The notes beneath the pieces are model-generated. The model did not search any database. It was not told the origin of the DNA and saw only the letters and a list, made by a program, of their open reading frames with translations. From NCBI RefSeq assembly GCF_000215995.1, contig NC_015680.1:1219160-1283159 (forward strand): a DNA stretch of 64,000 nt. The letters are read 5' to 3'. Made by a program: the position numbers and the translations under genes. The DNA comes from Pyrococcus yayanosii CH1 (lineage in GTDB: Archaea; Methanobacteriota_B; Thermococci; Thermococcales; Thermococcaceae). Positions within the stretch are counted from its first letter, which is position 1; each line of letters begins with the position of its first letter. This document shows, piece by piece, positions 45,761 to 55,347 of this stretch.

Positions 45761-46632
45761 TGGACAGACGGTTTTATGGAAAGCTCGTCCTCCGGGGTAA
45801 GATTAGGGCGGTGACTGGCCTCCACATAGGAGCCCAACGAGAAATTTCTGAGATTGGAGGAATAGACAACCCGGTCATAAAGGATCCCCACACGGGACTG
45901 CCTTACATTCCGGGCTCTTCCCTCAAAGGTCGCCTCAGGGCGCTCTTTGAGGTGCTTGTAAATTCCCAGCTCAATAACCTGAAGGCAAAGTACCCTTCCC
46001 TTTCGAATTACTCCCCCGGAAGCTGTAGGCCCCAAAACCAAGAAAACTGCGGAAAGTTCTTCAACAAGAGGATTAACAGGGGATGGATACACGTCTGCCC
46101 GGACTACAACACCGCCCTTAACTGTCCAGTCTGCAGGCTCTTCGGAGCGAGCGGAAACGATAGCAACTTCCCGTCGAGGGTCATAGTCAGGGATGCGTTC
46201 CTGACTAAAGAATGGCAGGATAAATGGAGGGCAGGTGAACCTTTAACGGAAGCCAAGATTGAGGTTGGAATAGACCGTGTTACCTCACAAGCCAACCCGA
46301 GGACAAATGAGCGCGTCGTCGCTGGAGCCGAGTTCGAGTTTGAAATAATCTACAACGTCGAAGACCTTAATCAGTGGAAGGACGACGTTAAGAACCTCCT
46401 CACCGCGATGGCGCTCCTTGAGGACAGCTACCTCGGCGGTTCTGGCTCAAGGGGCTACGGAAAGGTGAGGTTCATCTTTGAAGGGTTTGAGTTCAGGAGT
46501 GCCGAATACTACAAAACCGGCGACAAAAACCACGTAATCTCTATAAAAGCAGAGAACAAATCCCCCGGAGAGATACTGGGTGAGTTCGACGGCCTCTTCT
46601 CGGAGGTGGAGAGCAAGCTGGGGGCCCGGTGA
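45760..46632 (+). CDS. csm3: Csm3 (Cas7-like backbone and target RNA nuclease)
   Basis: Backbone RAMP subunit of the Csm complex. It shows the glycine-rich entry LHIGAQ, the catalytic Asp loop in IGGIDNPVIKD near residue 32, YIPGSSLKGRLRALFE near residue 49, a zinc-like CPVCRLFG insert near residue 126 and the end GSGSRGYGKV. The Asp suggests active cleavage of target RNA at 6-nt intervals. ATG 45760 overlaps the csm2 stop (TGATG); an in-frame GTG lies one codon upstream. Confidence 0.95.
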   Translation: MDRRFYGKLVLRGKIRAVTGLHIGAQREISEIGGIDNPVIKDPHTGLPYIPGSSLKGRLRALFEVLVNSQLNNLKAKYPSLSNYSPGSCRPQNQENCGKFFNKRINRGWIHVCPDYNTALNCPVCRLFGASGNDSNFPSRVIVRDAFLTKEWQDKWRAGEPLTEAKIEVGIDRVTSQANPRTNERVVAGAEFEFEIIYNVEDLNQWKDDVKNLLTAMALLEDSYLGGSGSRGYGKVRFIFEGFEFRSAEYYKTGDKNHVISIKAENKSPGEILGEFDGLFSEVESKLGAR

Positions 46633-47480
46633 TGGAGTTCAGGGCAATCCTGCTGAGACCAAAGGGGCCGTTGACTGAGATTCCAAAGGCAGACACGCTG
46701 TTCGGAGCGATTGCCAGCGCGGTGGCCGTGCTCTATGACAACAAGGCCGTCGAGAAGCTCGTTGATGCCTTCAAAGGGGGGGCAAGGATAAGCTCGGCCT
46801 TTCCCTATTTCAACGATACATTCTACCTCCCAAAGCCCCTCAGCGTTGAACTGGTGGACTTTGGAAAAGAATACGGGGAGGCCAAGAGGATAAGACGAGC
46901 CAAATATTTAGACGTGAGAAACTTCGAAAGGGCCCTTCGCCTGGAACCATTTGAGGCCCCTGAGATGAACGTCTACGAAAAGGTGAGCATCCCGAGAGTG
47001 GTTCTCGACAGGGTGACGAACGATTCCGCCCTCTACTTCTGGGACGAGGTAAGGTTCAGAGAGGGTGCAGGGCTCTACTTCCTCTACTCCGGGCCGGACG
47101 ATGTTTTCAGGGACTACATAGAGCCGGCGGTACGGCTTTTGGGGGATACCGGCATCGGCGGGAAGTCAACCTGGGGCTTCGGCCTCTTTGAGCCAGAGTT
47201 TTCCAAGCTTAAAATAGACGCTCCTGACAGTGAGTACGAAGTTACGCTTTCCAACGCCCTGCCAACAAAAAAACCGGTTCTCTGGAGGATTTTTAGAAAA
47301 GGCGGCTGGAGCTTTGAAAGGAGAAAGCCAAAGATGACGTTCATCGAGGAGGGCTCGGTAGTTAAAAACGACCCCGGCAGGTTCGAAGAGCTTGACCTTG
47401 GTTTGTCATTTAGGGTTCACATCTACGGTCTGACATTTCCCGTCCCCACACTTCTCCCCGACATGGAGGGTCTGAAATGA
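46632..47480 (+). CDS. csm4: Csm4 (Cas5-like, binds crRNA 5' handle)
   Basis: A RAMP-fold protein of about 282 residues starting MEFRAILLRPKGPL, with the typical IPKADTLFGAIASAVAVLY near residue 17 and the C-terminal GIGGKSTWGFGLFEPE. Caps the Csm complex next to Cas10 and holds the crRNA tag. Overlaps csm5 by 4 bp. Confidence 0.93.
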   Translation: MEFRAILLRPKGPLTEIPKADTLFGAIASAVAVLYDNKAVEKLVDAFKGGARISSAFPYFNDTFYLPKPLSVELVDFGKEYGEAKRIRRAKYLDVRNFERALRLEPFEAPEMNVYEKVSIPRVVLDRVTNDSALYFWDEVRFREGAGLYFLYSGPDDVFRDYIEPAVRLLGDTGIGGKSTWGFGLFEPEFSKLKIDAPDSEYEVTLSNALPTKKPVLWRIFRKGGWSFERRKPKMTFIEEGSVVKNDPGRFEELDLGLSFRVHIYGLTFPVPTLLPDMEGLK

Positions 47481-48700
47481 TGCTCAGGGTTCTATCTCCC
47501 CTGCACATAGGCAACGGTAACCAGCTCACGCCGGTTGACATATATCCCGAGCAGGATAGAGTTTACGTCCTCGATATAGATAAACTCATCGACGACCTCC
47601 AGAACCTTGGCATTAGCCTCGAAGAAATCCTGCACTTACTTAAGAATCCGCCGGGCGACCGTTACGTCTGGAAGGGCTACATAGATGAACTAAACCTAAA
47701 CCCAAAGGACTACGCCCGCTACACCCTTAGAACTCACGGAACCCCCGGAAAGGAGAGCATGCAGATAAGGGAGTTCATAAAGCTGAACGAAAGGCCTTAC
47801 GTCCCGGGTTCGAGCGTTAAGGGCGCCCTGAGGACTGCGGTGCTCTACAAGGTTCTGAAGGAGTGTGGAGACTCGGCAACCGCGATGAACCTTGTTTCCA
47901 GATTTGATAGAAAGCTCGCGGAAAAAATAGGATGGAGCAATCACGTGGTTGAGTTCTACGTCGAGTATCTCTTAAATGAGCTACAAAAAGAAGAGGCCGC
48001 AAAACAGAGGGGGAAGAGGTACAACTTTGATAGGAAGCGCGCCGACGACCTCCTTGAGGCCATAGTCTTCGGCATGGAACCGGACAGGCGCTCCGGCGTG
48101 AGGTATGAGCCAAAGAGGGACCCCCTTAGGGCGCTCATCGTTCGGGACAGTCAGCCAGTAGGAAGGAGGCACCTCGCGGTTTACCGCGTTGACGTCATCG
48201 GAAATCCCCAGCCAATACCAATCTGGGTGGAGGCCCTTGAGCCGGGAACCGCCACCGAAATAGAGATGAAAATTGAGGCCAAGGTTCTGAGGCTGAACTC
48301 CGGGCATTTCAACGGCCTCCTGTGGGAGTGCCTTGAGAACTACGGAAAGCCGTGGGAGGTCTTCGAGGACTTCCTCTGGAAAGCCGTGAATGAGTTCTAC
48401 GATGAGGTCATTAAAACCGAGCTTACGGAGCTCAGCAGGTTCGGAAAATATGAAACAAATGTCAAGTCCTTTTACTCCTCGCTCAAAAGCCATGACGGCC
48501 ACCTCCTAAGGCTGGGATGGGGCAGTGGCTGGCTGGCAACAACGGTGGGCATTCTGTTGAGGAAAGAGGGGAAATGGGAGGGCGTTAGGAGAAAACTCGG
48601 CCTCGGCAGGAACCCGCAGAGCGGGAAGCTTTCAAGCTATTTCCCCAAGACGAGACGTCTCGCTGATGGACTGCCTATGGGATGGGTGGTGCTCCAATGA
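47477..48700 (+). CDS. csm5: Csm5 (Cas7-like, 3' end of the Csm complex)
   Basis: A 407-residue RAMP protein with the start MLRVLSPLHIGNGNQLTPVD, the glycine loop VPGSSVKGALRTAVLYKVL near residue 105 and a longer C-terminal half. It sits at the crRNA 3' end and helps its maturation. The final five residues overlap the start of csx1. Confidence 0.93.
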   Translation: MMLRVLSPLHIGNGNQLTPVDIYPEQDRVYVLDIDKLIDDLQNLGISLEEILHLLKNPPGDRYVWKGYIDELNLNPKDYARYTLRTHGTPGKESMQIREFIKLNERPYVPGSSVKGALRTAVLYKVLKECGDSATAMNLVSRFDRKLAEKIGWSNHVVEFYVEYLLNELQKEEAAKQRGKRYNFDRKRADDLLEAIVFGMEPDRRSGVRYEPKRDPLRALIVRDSQPVGRRHLAVYRVDVIGNPQPIPIWVEALEPGTATEIEMKIEAKVLRLNSGHFNGLLWECLENYGKPWEVFEDFLWKAVNEFYDEVIKTELTELSRFGKYETNVKSFYSSLKSHDGHLLRLGWGSGWLATTVGILLRKEGKWEGVRRKLGLGRNPQSGKLSSYFPKTRRLADGLPMGWVVLQ

Positions 48701-49986
48701 AACTGCTCGTGGTTTCCTGGGGTGACTTTGAGAGGTGGAAAGAAACCAAGTACCGCTTCGGGGAGGAAACATCGGTCGGCCCCTCAACGCTTCCGATCCT
48801 GCAGAAGGCCATAAAACCGGACTGGACGGTTATAATTCTCTCAGACACCCTCGGGAAGGATTTCTCATCCCTTGAAGCTCTCCGGGAGGACGTGAGGAGC
48901 AGGGTAATGGACTTCCTTGACAGGATTGAGGCAGGAAGGGAGGTGGACCTAATAATAGCGCCGGGAATAGGCCAATTTGTCCATGGAACATTCAGGGGAA
49001 ATGCTATGGACGCCTACTACTACCTCCTCCACAGCCTCGCCCAGATAGTCCCCCCAAACGAGAACCTTGAGGTTCACTTTGACTCGACGCACGGGCTGAA
49101 TTACATAACGCTTCTCACTTACAGGGTGCTTAAAGACCTGCTCGGAATTGCGGCAATAACTAATGAGGTGAAGTTTACAGCCTACAATTCTGATCCATAC
49201 GTTCCAGGGATTACAAGGGAGCTGACGATAAACGTTATTGAGAAGACACACATCTCTCCAGAGCCCCTATCTGAACCGTTGCCAGGGGATAAGCATTATC
49301 TAAAACCTTACAGCATGTCCTGGAAGGAATTTGTGAAGCTCAAAACCAGCCTTAACTCGCTGAAGCAGATTAAAGCATCCAAAAAAAGTCTGGACGCATG
49401 GATTGGATCCCTGTTCTTCGGAATGCCCCTCCTTTTCGCTGAGACATTCCCCGATGAGTCTGAGATTGAGGGAATAATAGGGGAGCTCCTCGAAACCTGG
49501 GAGTCATGGATAGAGATAGACGGGAACTCGGTTACCAGGAAGCTATCATATGATGCAGGTTTCGGTGTGCTAATGAAGCTACTCTTTGAGGTGAAGGTCA
49601 CGAAAAGCGCAAAAATAGATGTCCCCTGTTCCATAGCCAAACTTTACACCATCTCAAAGAAGCTGTTCTGGGGGAGTACATTAGAGAGGGTAAACGTTGA
49701 GCTGGGCAAAATTGAGGACATGGCCATAAAATATGCCACGGCGGGAACATTTCCAGGGTGGATGTCCTTGAAGGACTTCCTCGGATTCTCTGAGGCAAAC
49801 GTCCAGATTAAACCGCGCAATGTATTGGCTCATGCAGGACTTGAAGCCAATTCCGTAGAGGTGTGCATGAAAGAATGGGATAAGAAAGACATCAAAAAGA
49901 CCGCCAAGGAACACACGTTTTTGAGGTATTCTAACGAAATCCTGCCGAGAATAAGAGAGATAGTCAGCAGTTCTCTGGGTGGTTAA
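48697..49986 (+). CDS. csx1: Csx1, CARF-HEPN ribonuclease
   Basis: A 429-residue RNase triggered by cyclic oligoadenylate made by Cas10. The N-terminal CARF domain starts MKLLVVSWGDFERWKETKYR and includes HFDSTHGLNYITLLTYR near residue 127 and IIAPGIGQFVHG, as in Pyrococcus Csx1. The C-terminal HEPN domain has the R-x4-H catalytic motif in KPRNVLAHAGLEA near residue 374. ATG 48697 follows GGTGGTGCTCC. It takes the place that csm6 holds in many III-A loci. Confidence 0.93.
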   Translation: MKLLVVSWGDFERWKETKYRFGEETSVGPSTLPILQKAIKPDWTVIILSDTLGKDFSSLEALREDVRSRVMDFLDRIEAGREVDLIIAPGIGQFVHGTFRGNAMDAYYYLLHSLAQIVPPNENLEVHFDSTHGLNYITLLTYRVLKDLLGIAAITNEVKFTAYNSDPYVPGITRELTINVIEKTHISPEPLSEPLPGDKHYLKPYSMSWKEFVKLKTSLNSLKQIKASKKSLDAWIGSLFFGMPLLFAETFPDESEIEGIIGELLETWESWIEIDGNSVTRKLSYDAGFGVLMKLLFEVKVTKSAKIDVPCSIAKLYTISKKLFWGSTLERVNVELGKIEDMAIKYATAGTFPGWMSLKDFLGFSEANVQIKPRNVLAHAGLEANSVEVCMKEWDKKDIKKTAKEHTFLRYSNEILPRIREIVSSSLGG

Positions 49987-49987
49987 G

Positions 49988-51313
49988 GTGCTCGACGCCT
50001 ATCTCAGGAATGGGGAACTCTTCTTGAAGGAGGAGGGCGTTGATGAGATAACCGAGGAGACGATACGGAAGACCTACCTCTGGCCGGTAGATGAGATGGC
50101 GTGCGGGGTGGGCGTGGGCTCAGAAGGGGAGGCAATAGCGATCCTGAGAAAGTTCGGCTTCGAACTGTCCGGAAAGACCAGGGAGCTTTTGCCCTCCTTG
50201 ATACCTGACAAAAAGGGAACCTGCTCCATCTGCGGGAAGGAAACCAGGGTCGTCCTCAACAAGGCATTCATATTCCCCTTTGAGAGGAAAGTTGACTCGA
50301 TAGTCAACGAGGGCAACAGGCTGACCTTCTGTATGGAGCACGCCTTTAAGCTGTACTCCGCAATGGCCTACCTATACGTCGTCCCGATGAAAGATGGGAC
50401 CCTGAAGTTCTTCTTCGACGGGCCGGAGCGGGAGCTCAGGAGGTTCAAGAACACCTTCAAGAGGAGCTTCTGGCTCGAGAGATTCTCGGTGGAGGTGAAA
50501 GAAAAGAACGGGAAGAAGAGCTACTCCCTCCGGGTCAACCTTACCCTGAGCAGGTACCATCCGAACGAGGCCTTCTTCGCGGTTCTCCACGAGTTCGTGA
50601 AGCACCTGAGGAACAGGGGAATGTTCCGGGATGCCCTAGAGTCTGGAAGAACTGTCAGGGCGTACCTAATTTACGGGTCGGGCCAGTTCTACAGGGAGAG
50701 AATCATAGAGGGGACAACGCTCGAAAGGCTCATGGACTTTCTGAAGAGAGTTCAAGAACATGGAAAAGAAACCCGGTGGGGCAGGAGGCACCTTGGGCAG
50801 AGGGACTCGGCGGTTTACCTTTTCTACGAGAACCTGGAAATCCCGAGGAACAAAAAAGATCGCTCGAAGAACTTCCTTGAAAGGGAGGAGTTCATAGGGA
50901 AACTTCTCGGCGGGAGATTCGATTTCGTTCTTTTGAACCGCATATTTATGGAGCGTGTAAAGGCGAAACTTCCTTTACCGTTTTACTACCACGCCTGGGC
51001 GCTCAGCTTTTTGGAGGTATTCGGGGGTGATGTTATGGACGTTGAGACCTTCAAGGGGATAAACGGCCTTGGCTATGCCCTTGGGAAGGCCATGAAGGGG
51101 ACGAACCTTGAGCGCTACCAGTGGGAGCTCTTCCGGGCGAGGGGCTTTGAGGAGTTCCTGAACAAGCTGGTCGAGCTGCAGGCAAAGCTTGAGATAAGCC
51201 TCGACCTGAGGCCAATTTACGAGAACAAGAGAGAGTGGAAGGTCGTTAAGGCCGTTCTCCTGAACGGCATGCTGAACGCGCTCTACGAAAAAGAGAAGGG
51301 GGTGTCCGAATGA
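49988..51313 (+). CDS. cas8b1: Cas8b1/Cst1, type I-B Cascade large subunit
   Basis: Large subunit of the type I-B (Tneap-like) surveillance complex, thought to recognise the PAM. The chain has a zinc-finger-like insert CSICGKETR near residue 78 paired with TFCMEHA near residue 115, the cysteine feature that names Cst1. 441 residues. GTG 49988 is preferred because GGTGG lies upstream at proper distance; GTG 49979 in frame overlaps the csx1 end. It opens the type I part of the operon directly after csx1, with the same direction, so the type III and type I modules may be transcribed together. Confidence 0.85.
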   Translation: MLDAYLRNGELFLKEEGVDEITEETIRKTYLWPVDEMACGVGVGSEGEAIAILRKFGFELSGKTRELLPSLIPDKKGTCSICGKETRVVLNKAFIFPFERKVDSIVNEGNRLTFCMEHAFKLYSAMAYLYVVPMKDGTLKFFFDGPERELRRFKNTFKRSFWLERFSVEVKEKNGKKSYSLRVNLTLSRYHPNEAFFAVLHEFVKHLRNRGMFRDALESGRTVRAYLIYGSGQFYRERIIEGTTLERLMDFLKRVQEHGKETRWGRRHLGQRDSAVYLFYENLEIPRNKKDRSKNFLEREEFIGKLLGGRFDFVLLNRIFMERVKAKLPLPFYYHAWALSFLEVFGGDVMDVETFKGINGLGYALGKAMKGTNLERYQWELFRARGFEEFLNKLVELQAKLEISLDLRPIYENKREWKVVKAVLLNGMLNALYEKEKGVSE

Positions 51314-52293
51314 GGGCCATCGAGGTGGTTACCCTCACCAAGGTCGAGGGTGCAAACCTGAACTCGAACGGGACGGAGGGGGTTATAGCCGTCCTCAAAA
51401 AGGTACGCGACCCGGTTGACGGGAGGGAATACGTCAGGGTCTCTGGCCAAAGCGTCAAGTACCACCTGAGGCAGCTCCTGAAGGAGCTCGGCTGGGAGCT
51501 GAGCCAGGTCGTTCCTAAGAGTGAAAGGGGCCAGAAGGTCATCGTATCGCTCGGTGAGCCCCATAAATACATAGATGACGACCTATTCGGCTACATGATA
51601 GCCAAGAAAGTCGACGGAAAGAACGCCACCCTTAGGAGGACGGCCGTTGTAAGGACGAACGGCATGATATCCCTCTTCCCGTATCAGGAGGACAGGGACT
51701 TTGGAGTCCGCTACGATCCATCTGGAGACAACCACAACATCTACGAGACCGAGATAACCACCAACGTCATGAGGGGCAATTTCTTCATCGAGCTTGACAG
51801 GCTCGGCGTCTTCAAGGAGGGCCTTGAAGTTCCAAAGCTCGACGGCCTTGAGGCCATAAAGGAAAAGGACGTCACCGGGAGGGAAGTTACATTCTACGTC
51901 CTACCGAAGGAGGAGCGAGAGAGGAGGCTGAGGGCAATCCTTGAGGCCATAATGAACTACCACGGCGGTGCAAAGCTCAGCAACTTCTTCACCAAGGTTT
52001 ACCCGGAGGTCATGGTGGTGGCCCTGCTGAGGCGCAAGATACCCGTTATAGGGGACGCCCTTTCGGTTAAGCCGGGCTACGTTGATGGGAAGCTGATTCT
52101 CGACATTGATAGGCTGAAAGAGACCGTCGAGACCTTCAAGGACAATATCGAAAAGCTCTACATAGGCCTCTTCGAGAGCAGGTTCGCCAACGTCGAAGAG
52201 CTAAGGGAGGCTTTTAAGGACATGGAGAACGTCGAAGTCCTAAGCATGAAGGAGCTCAGAAAAAGGCTTAAAGAACTTAAACTCGGTGAGTGA
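51310..52293 (+). CDS. cas7: Cas7/Cst2/DevR, type I-B Cascade backbone
   Basis: Backbone RAMP protein of the type I-B Cascade. DevR-family features: start AIEVVTLTKVEGANLNSNGT, VSGQSVKYHLRQLLKELGW near residue 42 and NVMRGNFFIELDRLG near residue 152. 327 residues. The ATG overlaps the cas8b1 stop (ATGA) and it overlaps cas5 by 8 bp. Confidence 0.93.
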   Translation: MRAIEVVTLTKVEGANLNSNGTEGVIAVLKKVRDPVDGREYVRVSGQSVKYHLRQLLKELGWELSQVVPKSERGQKVIVSLGEPHKYIDDDLFGYMIAKKVDGKNATLRRTAVVRTNGMISLFPYQEDRDFGVRYDPSGDNHNIYETEITTNVMRGNFFIELDRLGVFKEGLEVPKLDGLEAIKEKDVTGREVTFYVLPKEERERRLRAILEAIMNYHGGAKLSNFFTKVYPEVMVVALLRRKIPVIGDALSVKPGYVDGKLILDIDRLKETVETFKDNIEKLYIGLFESRFANVEELREAFKDMENVEVLSMKELRKRLKELKLGE

Positions 52294-52978
52294 GTTGCTG
52301 GGCCTCGTCATCGAGGCCAGACCCCTCCAGGCTCACTTCAGGATACCATACAACTCCCTTCTCCTCGACAGCTATCCGTTCCCGCCGAGGACGACCGCCA
52401 TAGGACTTCTCGCTGGGGCCATGGGGCTATCCGAGGAAGGCTTCAAAAAGCTGCTCGGAGAACTCCGCTACGGCGTCATCATCGAAGACCCCGGGGCGAG
52501 GGTCGAGGAGACGGCGGCAATATTCAAAAACCCCGGCTCACCGCTATACCCAATAACCAAGGTGCTCTACCACAAGCCACACTACAGGCTCTTCTTCGCC
52601 GGGGACGAGAATATAATAGAACGGGCATACGAGGCACTCCTTGATCCGGTCTTCACCCCATACATGGGAGACAGCGAGAGCCTGTTCTACCCAGCAAAGA
52701 GGGAGTACGCCAGGATCGTCAGTGCCGAGGAGGGCAAAGAATCAACGCTGAGAAGCCTTATTCCGGGGGATGAGTACGCCAGGGGCGCGAGGTTCATGGT
52801 CCTCAGGAAAAACAACCTGACGCCGAGGGAGTACAGGATGCCGGTTAACTTTACTTACCGCGGAAAGGGAAGGAGGGCAGTTTACAGGCGGGTGGTAGCG
52901 TTCGCAGGGGGCTACGTGGAACTGGCTAACGAGGTGGACGTGCTACTATTCGATGGAGAACCCGTTTTTGTATTTTAA
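52286..52978 (+). CDS. cas5: Cas5, type I-B Cascade subunit
   Basis: Binds the crRNA 5' handle in Cascade. RAMP start LGLVIEARPLQAHFRIPYNS with the family segment SYPFPPRTTAIGLLAGAMGL near residue 30. 230 residues; start either GTG 52286 or TTG 52295, which has GGTGAG four bases before it. Last gene before array 2. Confidence 0.9.
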   Translation: MSELLGLVIEARPLQAHFRIPYNSLLLDSYPFPPRTTAIGLLAGAMGLSEEGFKKLLGELRYGVIIEDPGARVEETAAIFKNPGSPLYPITKVLYHKPHYRLFFAGDENIIERAYEALLDPVFTPYMGDSESLFYPAKREYARIVSAEEGKESTLRSLIPGDEYARGARFMVLRKNNLTPREYRMPVNFTYRGKGRRAVYRRVVAFAGGYVELANEVDVLLFDGEPVFVF

Positions 52979-53342
52979 TTTCTGCTTTTGATTTTTGGTC
53001 TCCCCCAGTTTTCCCGTTGGAGTACTATTTCGGGCTTTTTAAGAAATTTTATGCTCTTCAGCCAGTTTAGCGTTTCAGCCAAGATTCGAATTTCGGGTTG
53101 GTCTCGCTACCTAACCAGAAGTAAATAAGAAATGAGCGCACTCTGATGTGGAAAAAGAGACAGCATGGAGGAGATTAAACCCCTAAGAATAGACGAAAAT
53201 CAATCAAACCCAGAAACACGGCATTATGACTTCATAAATCCAATGCAACTGGTTTCGACAGCTTATTTTTGCCCTTCAAGAATTGATTGGGTAGATAAGA
53301 ACGACATCAGCTATCTAAACGCCCTAAAATTTTAGGGCCATC
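52979..53342. other. Intergenic region between cas5 and the array 2 leader
   Basis: About 360 A/T-rich bases with T-rich runs right after cas5 (TTTTGTATTTTAATTTCTGC) that may end the operon transcript. No gene with support. CCCTAAAATTTTAGGG near 53320-53335 is a perfect palindrome just in front of the leader. Confidence 0.45.
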
Positions 53343-53439
53343 TTTATAAATGAAGTGCAGTGCTACCGGTTCCGAGAAAAAACTTTAAATACCAGCTCCG
53401 AGATACCATTACCTGAAGAACAAAGGGAACACGCCAAGG
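53343..53439 (+). promoter_or_regulatory. CRISPR array 2 leader with promoter
   Basis: Same length as, and gap-free alignable with, the array 1 leader (12205-12301). AAAAAACTTTAAATACC (53377-53393) is the BRE-TATA candidate. Differences from leader 1 are scattered substitutions, most frequent in the last 40 bases. Confidence 0.8.
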
Positions 53440-54360
53440 GTTTCCGTAGAACGGAATCGTGTGGAAAGAAAGTAGGTATTTTGGATGAAGGGAGGTGATT
53501 GCTGTGAAGTGTTTCCGTAGAACGGAATCGTGTGGAAAGTATCACTTTTTCAATGACTTTTCTCCCCCTATCATCCTGTTTCCGTAGAACGGAATCGTGT
53601 GGAAAGTCGTCGATCAACGTGAACGTCACAAACACAAGCTTGGACGTGTTTCCGTAGAACGGAATCGTGTGGAAAGTTACCACTCCCCCTAACACTACTT
53701 CAATCTCAAAGTTCTTTGTTTCCGTAGAACGGAATCGTGTGGAAAGAAATTCTTCCTGAATTCTCTATACGAACTAAATACAACTGTTTCCGTAGAACGG
53801 AATCGTGTGGAAAGCAAGGGGCGTGGAGGCGCTGTATCGAAAATTGCGCCCCGTTTCCGTAGAACGGAATCGTGTGGAAAGGTCTACATCGAGGCTCTAC
53901 CAGAGCGGATTGCAGCCCCCCACACGGTCTTGTTTCCGTAGAACGGAATCGTGTGGAAAGACATGCTCACGATGAAAATCGACAGTGTTATGACCGGTTT
54001 CCGTAGAACGGAATCGTGTGGAAAGGGTTTTCTCATCCCACTGCGCGTGGATTAGAGCAGAAGTTTCCGTAGAACGGAATCGTGTGGAAAGCTAAAGCAC
54101 TGCGTGAGGCGCGTGAGGCCTCAGATGGGCGTGTTTCCGTAGAACGGAATCGTGTGGAAAGCTTTAGCGTCGAAATTGGGTCGATGGAAAGAAAGGTTGT
54201 TTCCGTAGAACGGAATCGTGTGGAAAGGTGAAGAAACTGACGATCTTCCTTGCCTCATTCCACCGACCCGTTTCCGTAGAACGGAATCGTGTGGAAAGGG
54301 GCTCCTGTTCCCGTCAACGTTGCCGATGTTGAACCATCAGTTTCCGTAGAACGTAATCGT
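53440..54360 (+). CRISPR. CRISPR array 2: 13 full repeats plus a truncated one, 13 spacers
   Basis: The 29-bp repeats begin GTTTCCGTAGAAC and end TGTGGAAAG with core GGAATCG, one base from the GTAATCG form of array 1. Spacers are 36-50 bp; the longest is 53882-53931. The last repeat (54340-54360) keeps only 21 bases and has the GTAATCG core. Leader side, repeat decay and neighbouring cas1 all point to plus-strand transcription. The array separates the interference genes from cas1-cas2-cas4-cas3. Confidence 0.98.
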
Positions 54361-54393
54361 CTTTCCTCACCATACTCTCGGAGGGTTGAGCGT

Positions 54394-55347
54394 GTGAAGA
54401 AGGCTTACTACATCACCCAGATGGGGGTCCTTGAGAGGAGGGGCAACACGCTGTTCTTCGAGAACGAGAACCTGAAGAGGGCAATACCCATCAACTCCAC
54501 CAGTGAGATACACTGTTTTAAGCCAGTCTCCCTGACGAGCGGGGCCATAAAGATCCTCTCCGAGAAGAACGTTCCCGTGCATTTCTACAACAAGTACGGC
54601 TACTACAGGGGCTCATACATACCGGTTGAAGGCCAAATAAGCGGGACGGTGGTCATAAAACAGGCAGAGCACCACCTCGACCCTGAAAAGAGGCTCTACA
54701 TAGCGAGGCAGTTCCTTGAGGGGATAAGGGCCTCGATGGTGGCCCTTCTTAAGTCCTACGAGGCCGATTACAGCCACATCAGGGAAGTTCAGGTCGAGGG
54801 TGAAAGCCCGGCGGAGCTCATGGGCACTGAGAGCGGGCTCTGGAAGGAGTTCTACGGCATATTCGCCTCCCTGCTCAAGCACTTCGAGTTCAACGAGCGA
54901 ACGAGAAGACCGCCGAAGGACGAGATTAACGCGCTCATAAGCCTCGGCAACTCTGTTCTCTACACGGTCGCTCTATCAGAGATAAGGAAGACCTATCTCC
55001 ACCCGGCAATAAGCTTCCTCCACGAACCCCTTGAGAGGCGCTACTCCCTAGCCCTCGATTTAGCCGATATCTTCAAGCCGATAACCGTTTTCAGGGTCAT
55101 TTTAAGGCTCGTTAACAAAAAACGGATTCGAAAAGAGCACTTTGACAGGGACGTTGGCGTCATGCTGAACGATGAAGGGCTTAGGGTATTCATTTCCGAG
55201 CTTAACTCCGAGCTTACCCGGAAGGTCCTCCACCCGAGGTTCAGGAGGAACGTTTCAGTTCGATACCTGATGAGGCTCGAAGGATACTCCCTCGTCAGGC
55301 ACATCCTCGGGGACTCCACCTACAGGCCCCTACGGGCGTGGTGGTGA
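54394..55347 (+). CDS. cas1: Cas1 integrase
   Basis: Metal-dependent integrase that inserts new spacers with Cas2. 317 residues with Glu in GTESGLWKEFY near residue 149, His in YLHPAISFLHE near residue 213 and Glu/Asp in LALDLADIFKP near residue 230, the three metal ligands. GTG 54394 is used, after GGAGGGTTGAGC; the frame is open through spacer 13 and the truncated repeat, but that part is CRISPR sequence. cas1 begins 33 bp after the array end. Confidence 0.95.
   Translation: MKKAYYITQMGVLERRGNTLFFENENLKRAIPINSTSEIHCFKPVSLTSGAIKILSEKNVPVHFYNKYGYYRGSYIPVEGQISGTVVIKQAEHHLDPEKRLYIARQFLEGIRASMVALLKSYEADYSHIREVQVEGESPAELMGTESGLWKEFYGIFASLLKHFEFNERTRRPPKDEINALISLGNSVLYTVALSEIRKTYLHPAISFLHEPLERRYSLALDLADIFKPITVFRVILRLVNKKRIRKEHFDRDVGVMLNDEGLRVFISELNSELTRKVLHPRFRRNVSVRYLMRLEGYSLVRHILGDSTYRPLRAWW

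Noticed and set aside
54289..54393. Upstream extension of cas1 starting inside the array
   Set aside because: This part encodes the last spacer and the truncated repeat; GTG 54394 has a ribosome site and fits the Cas1 family start.
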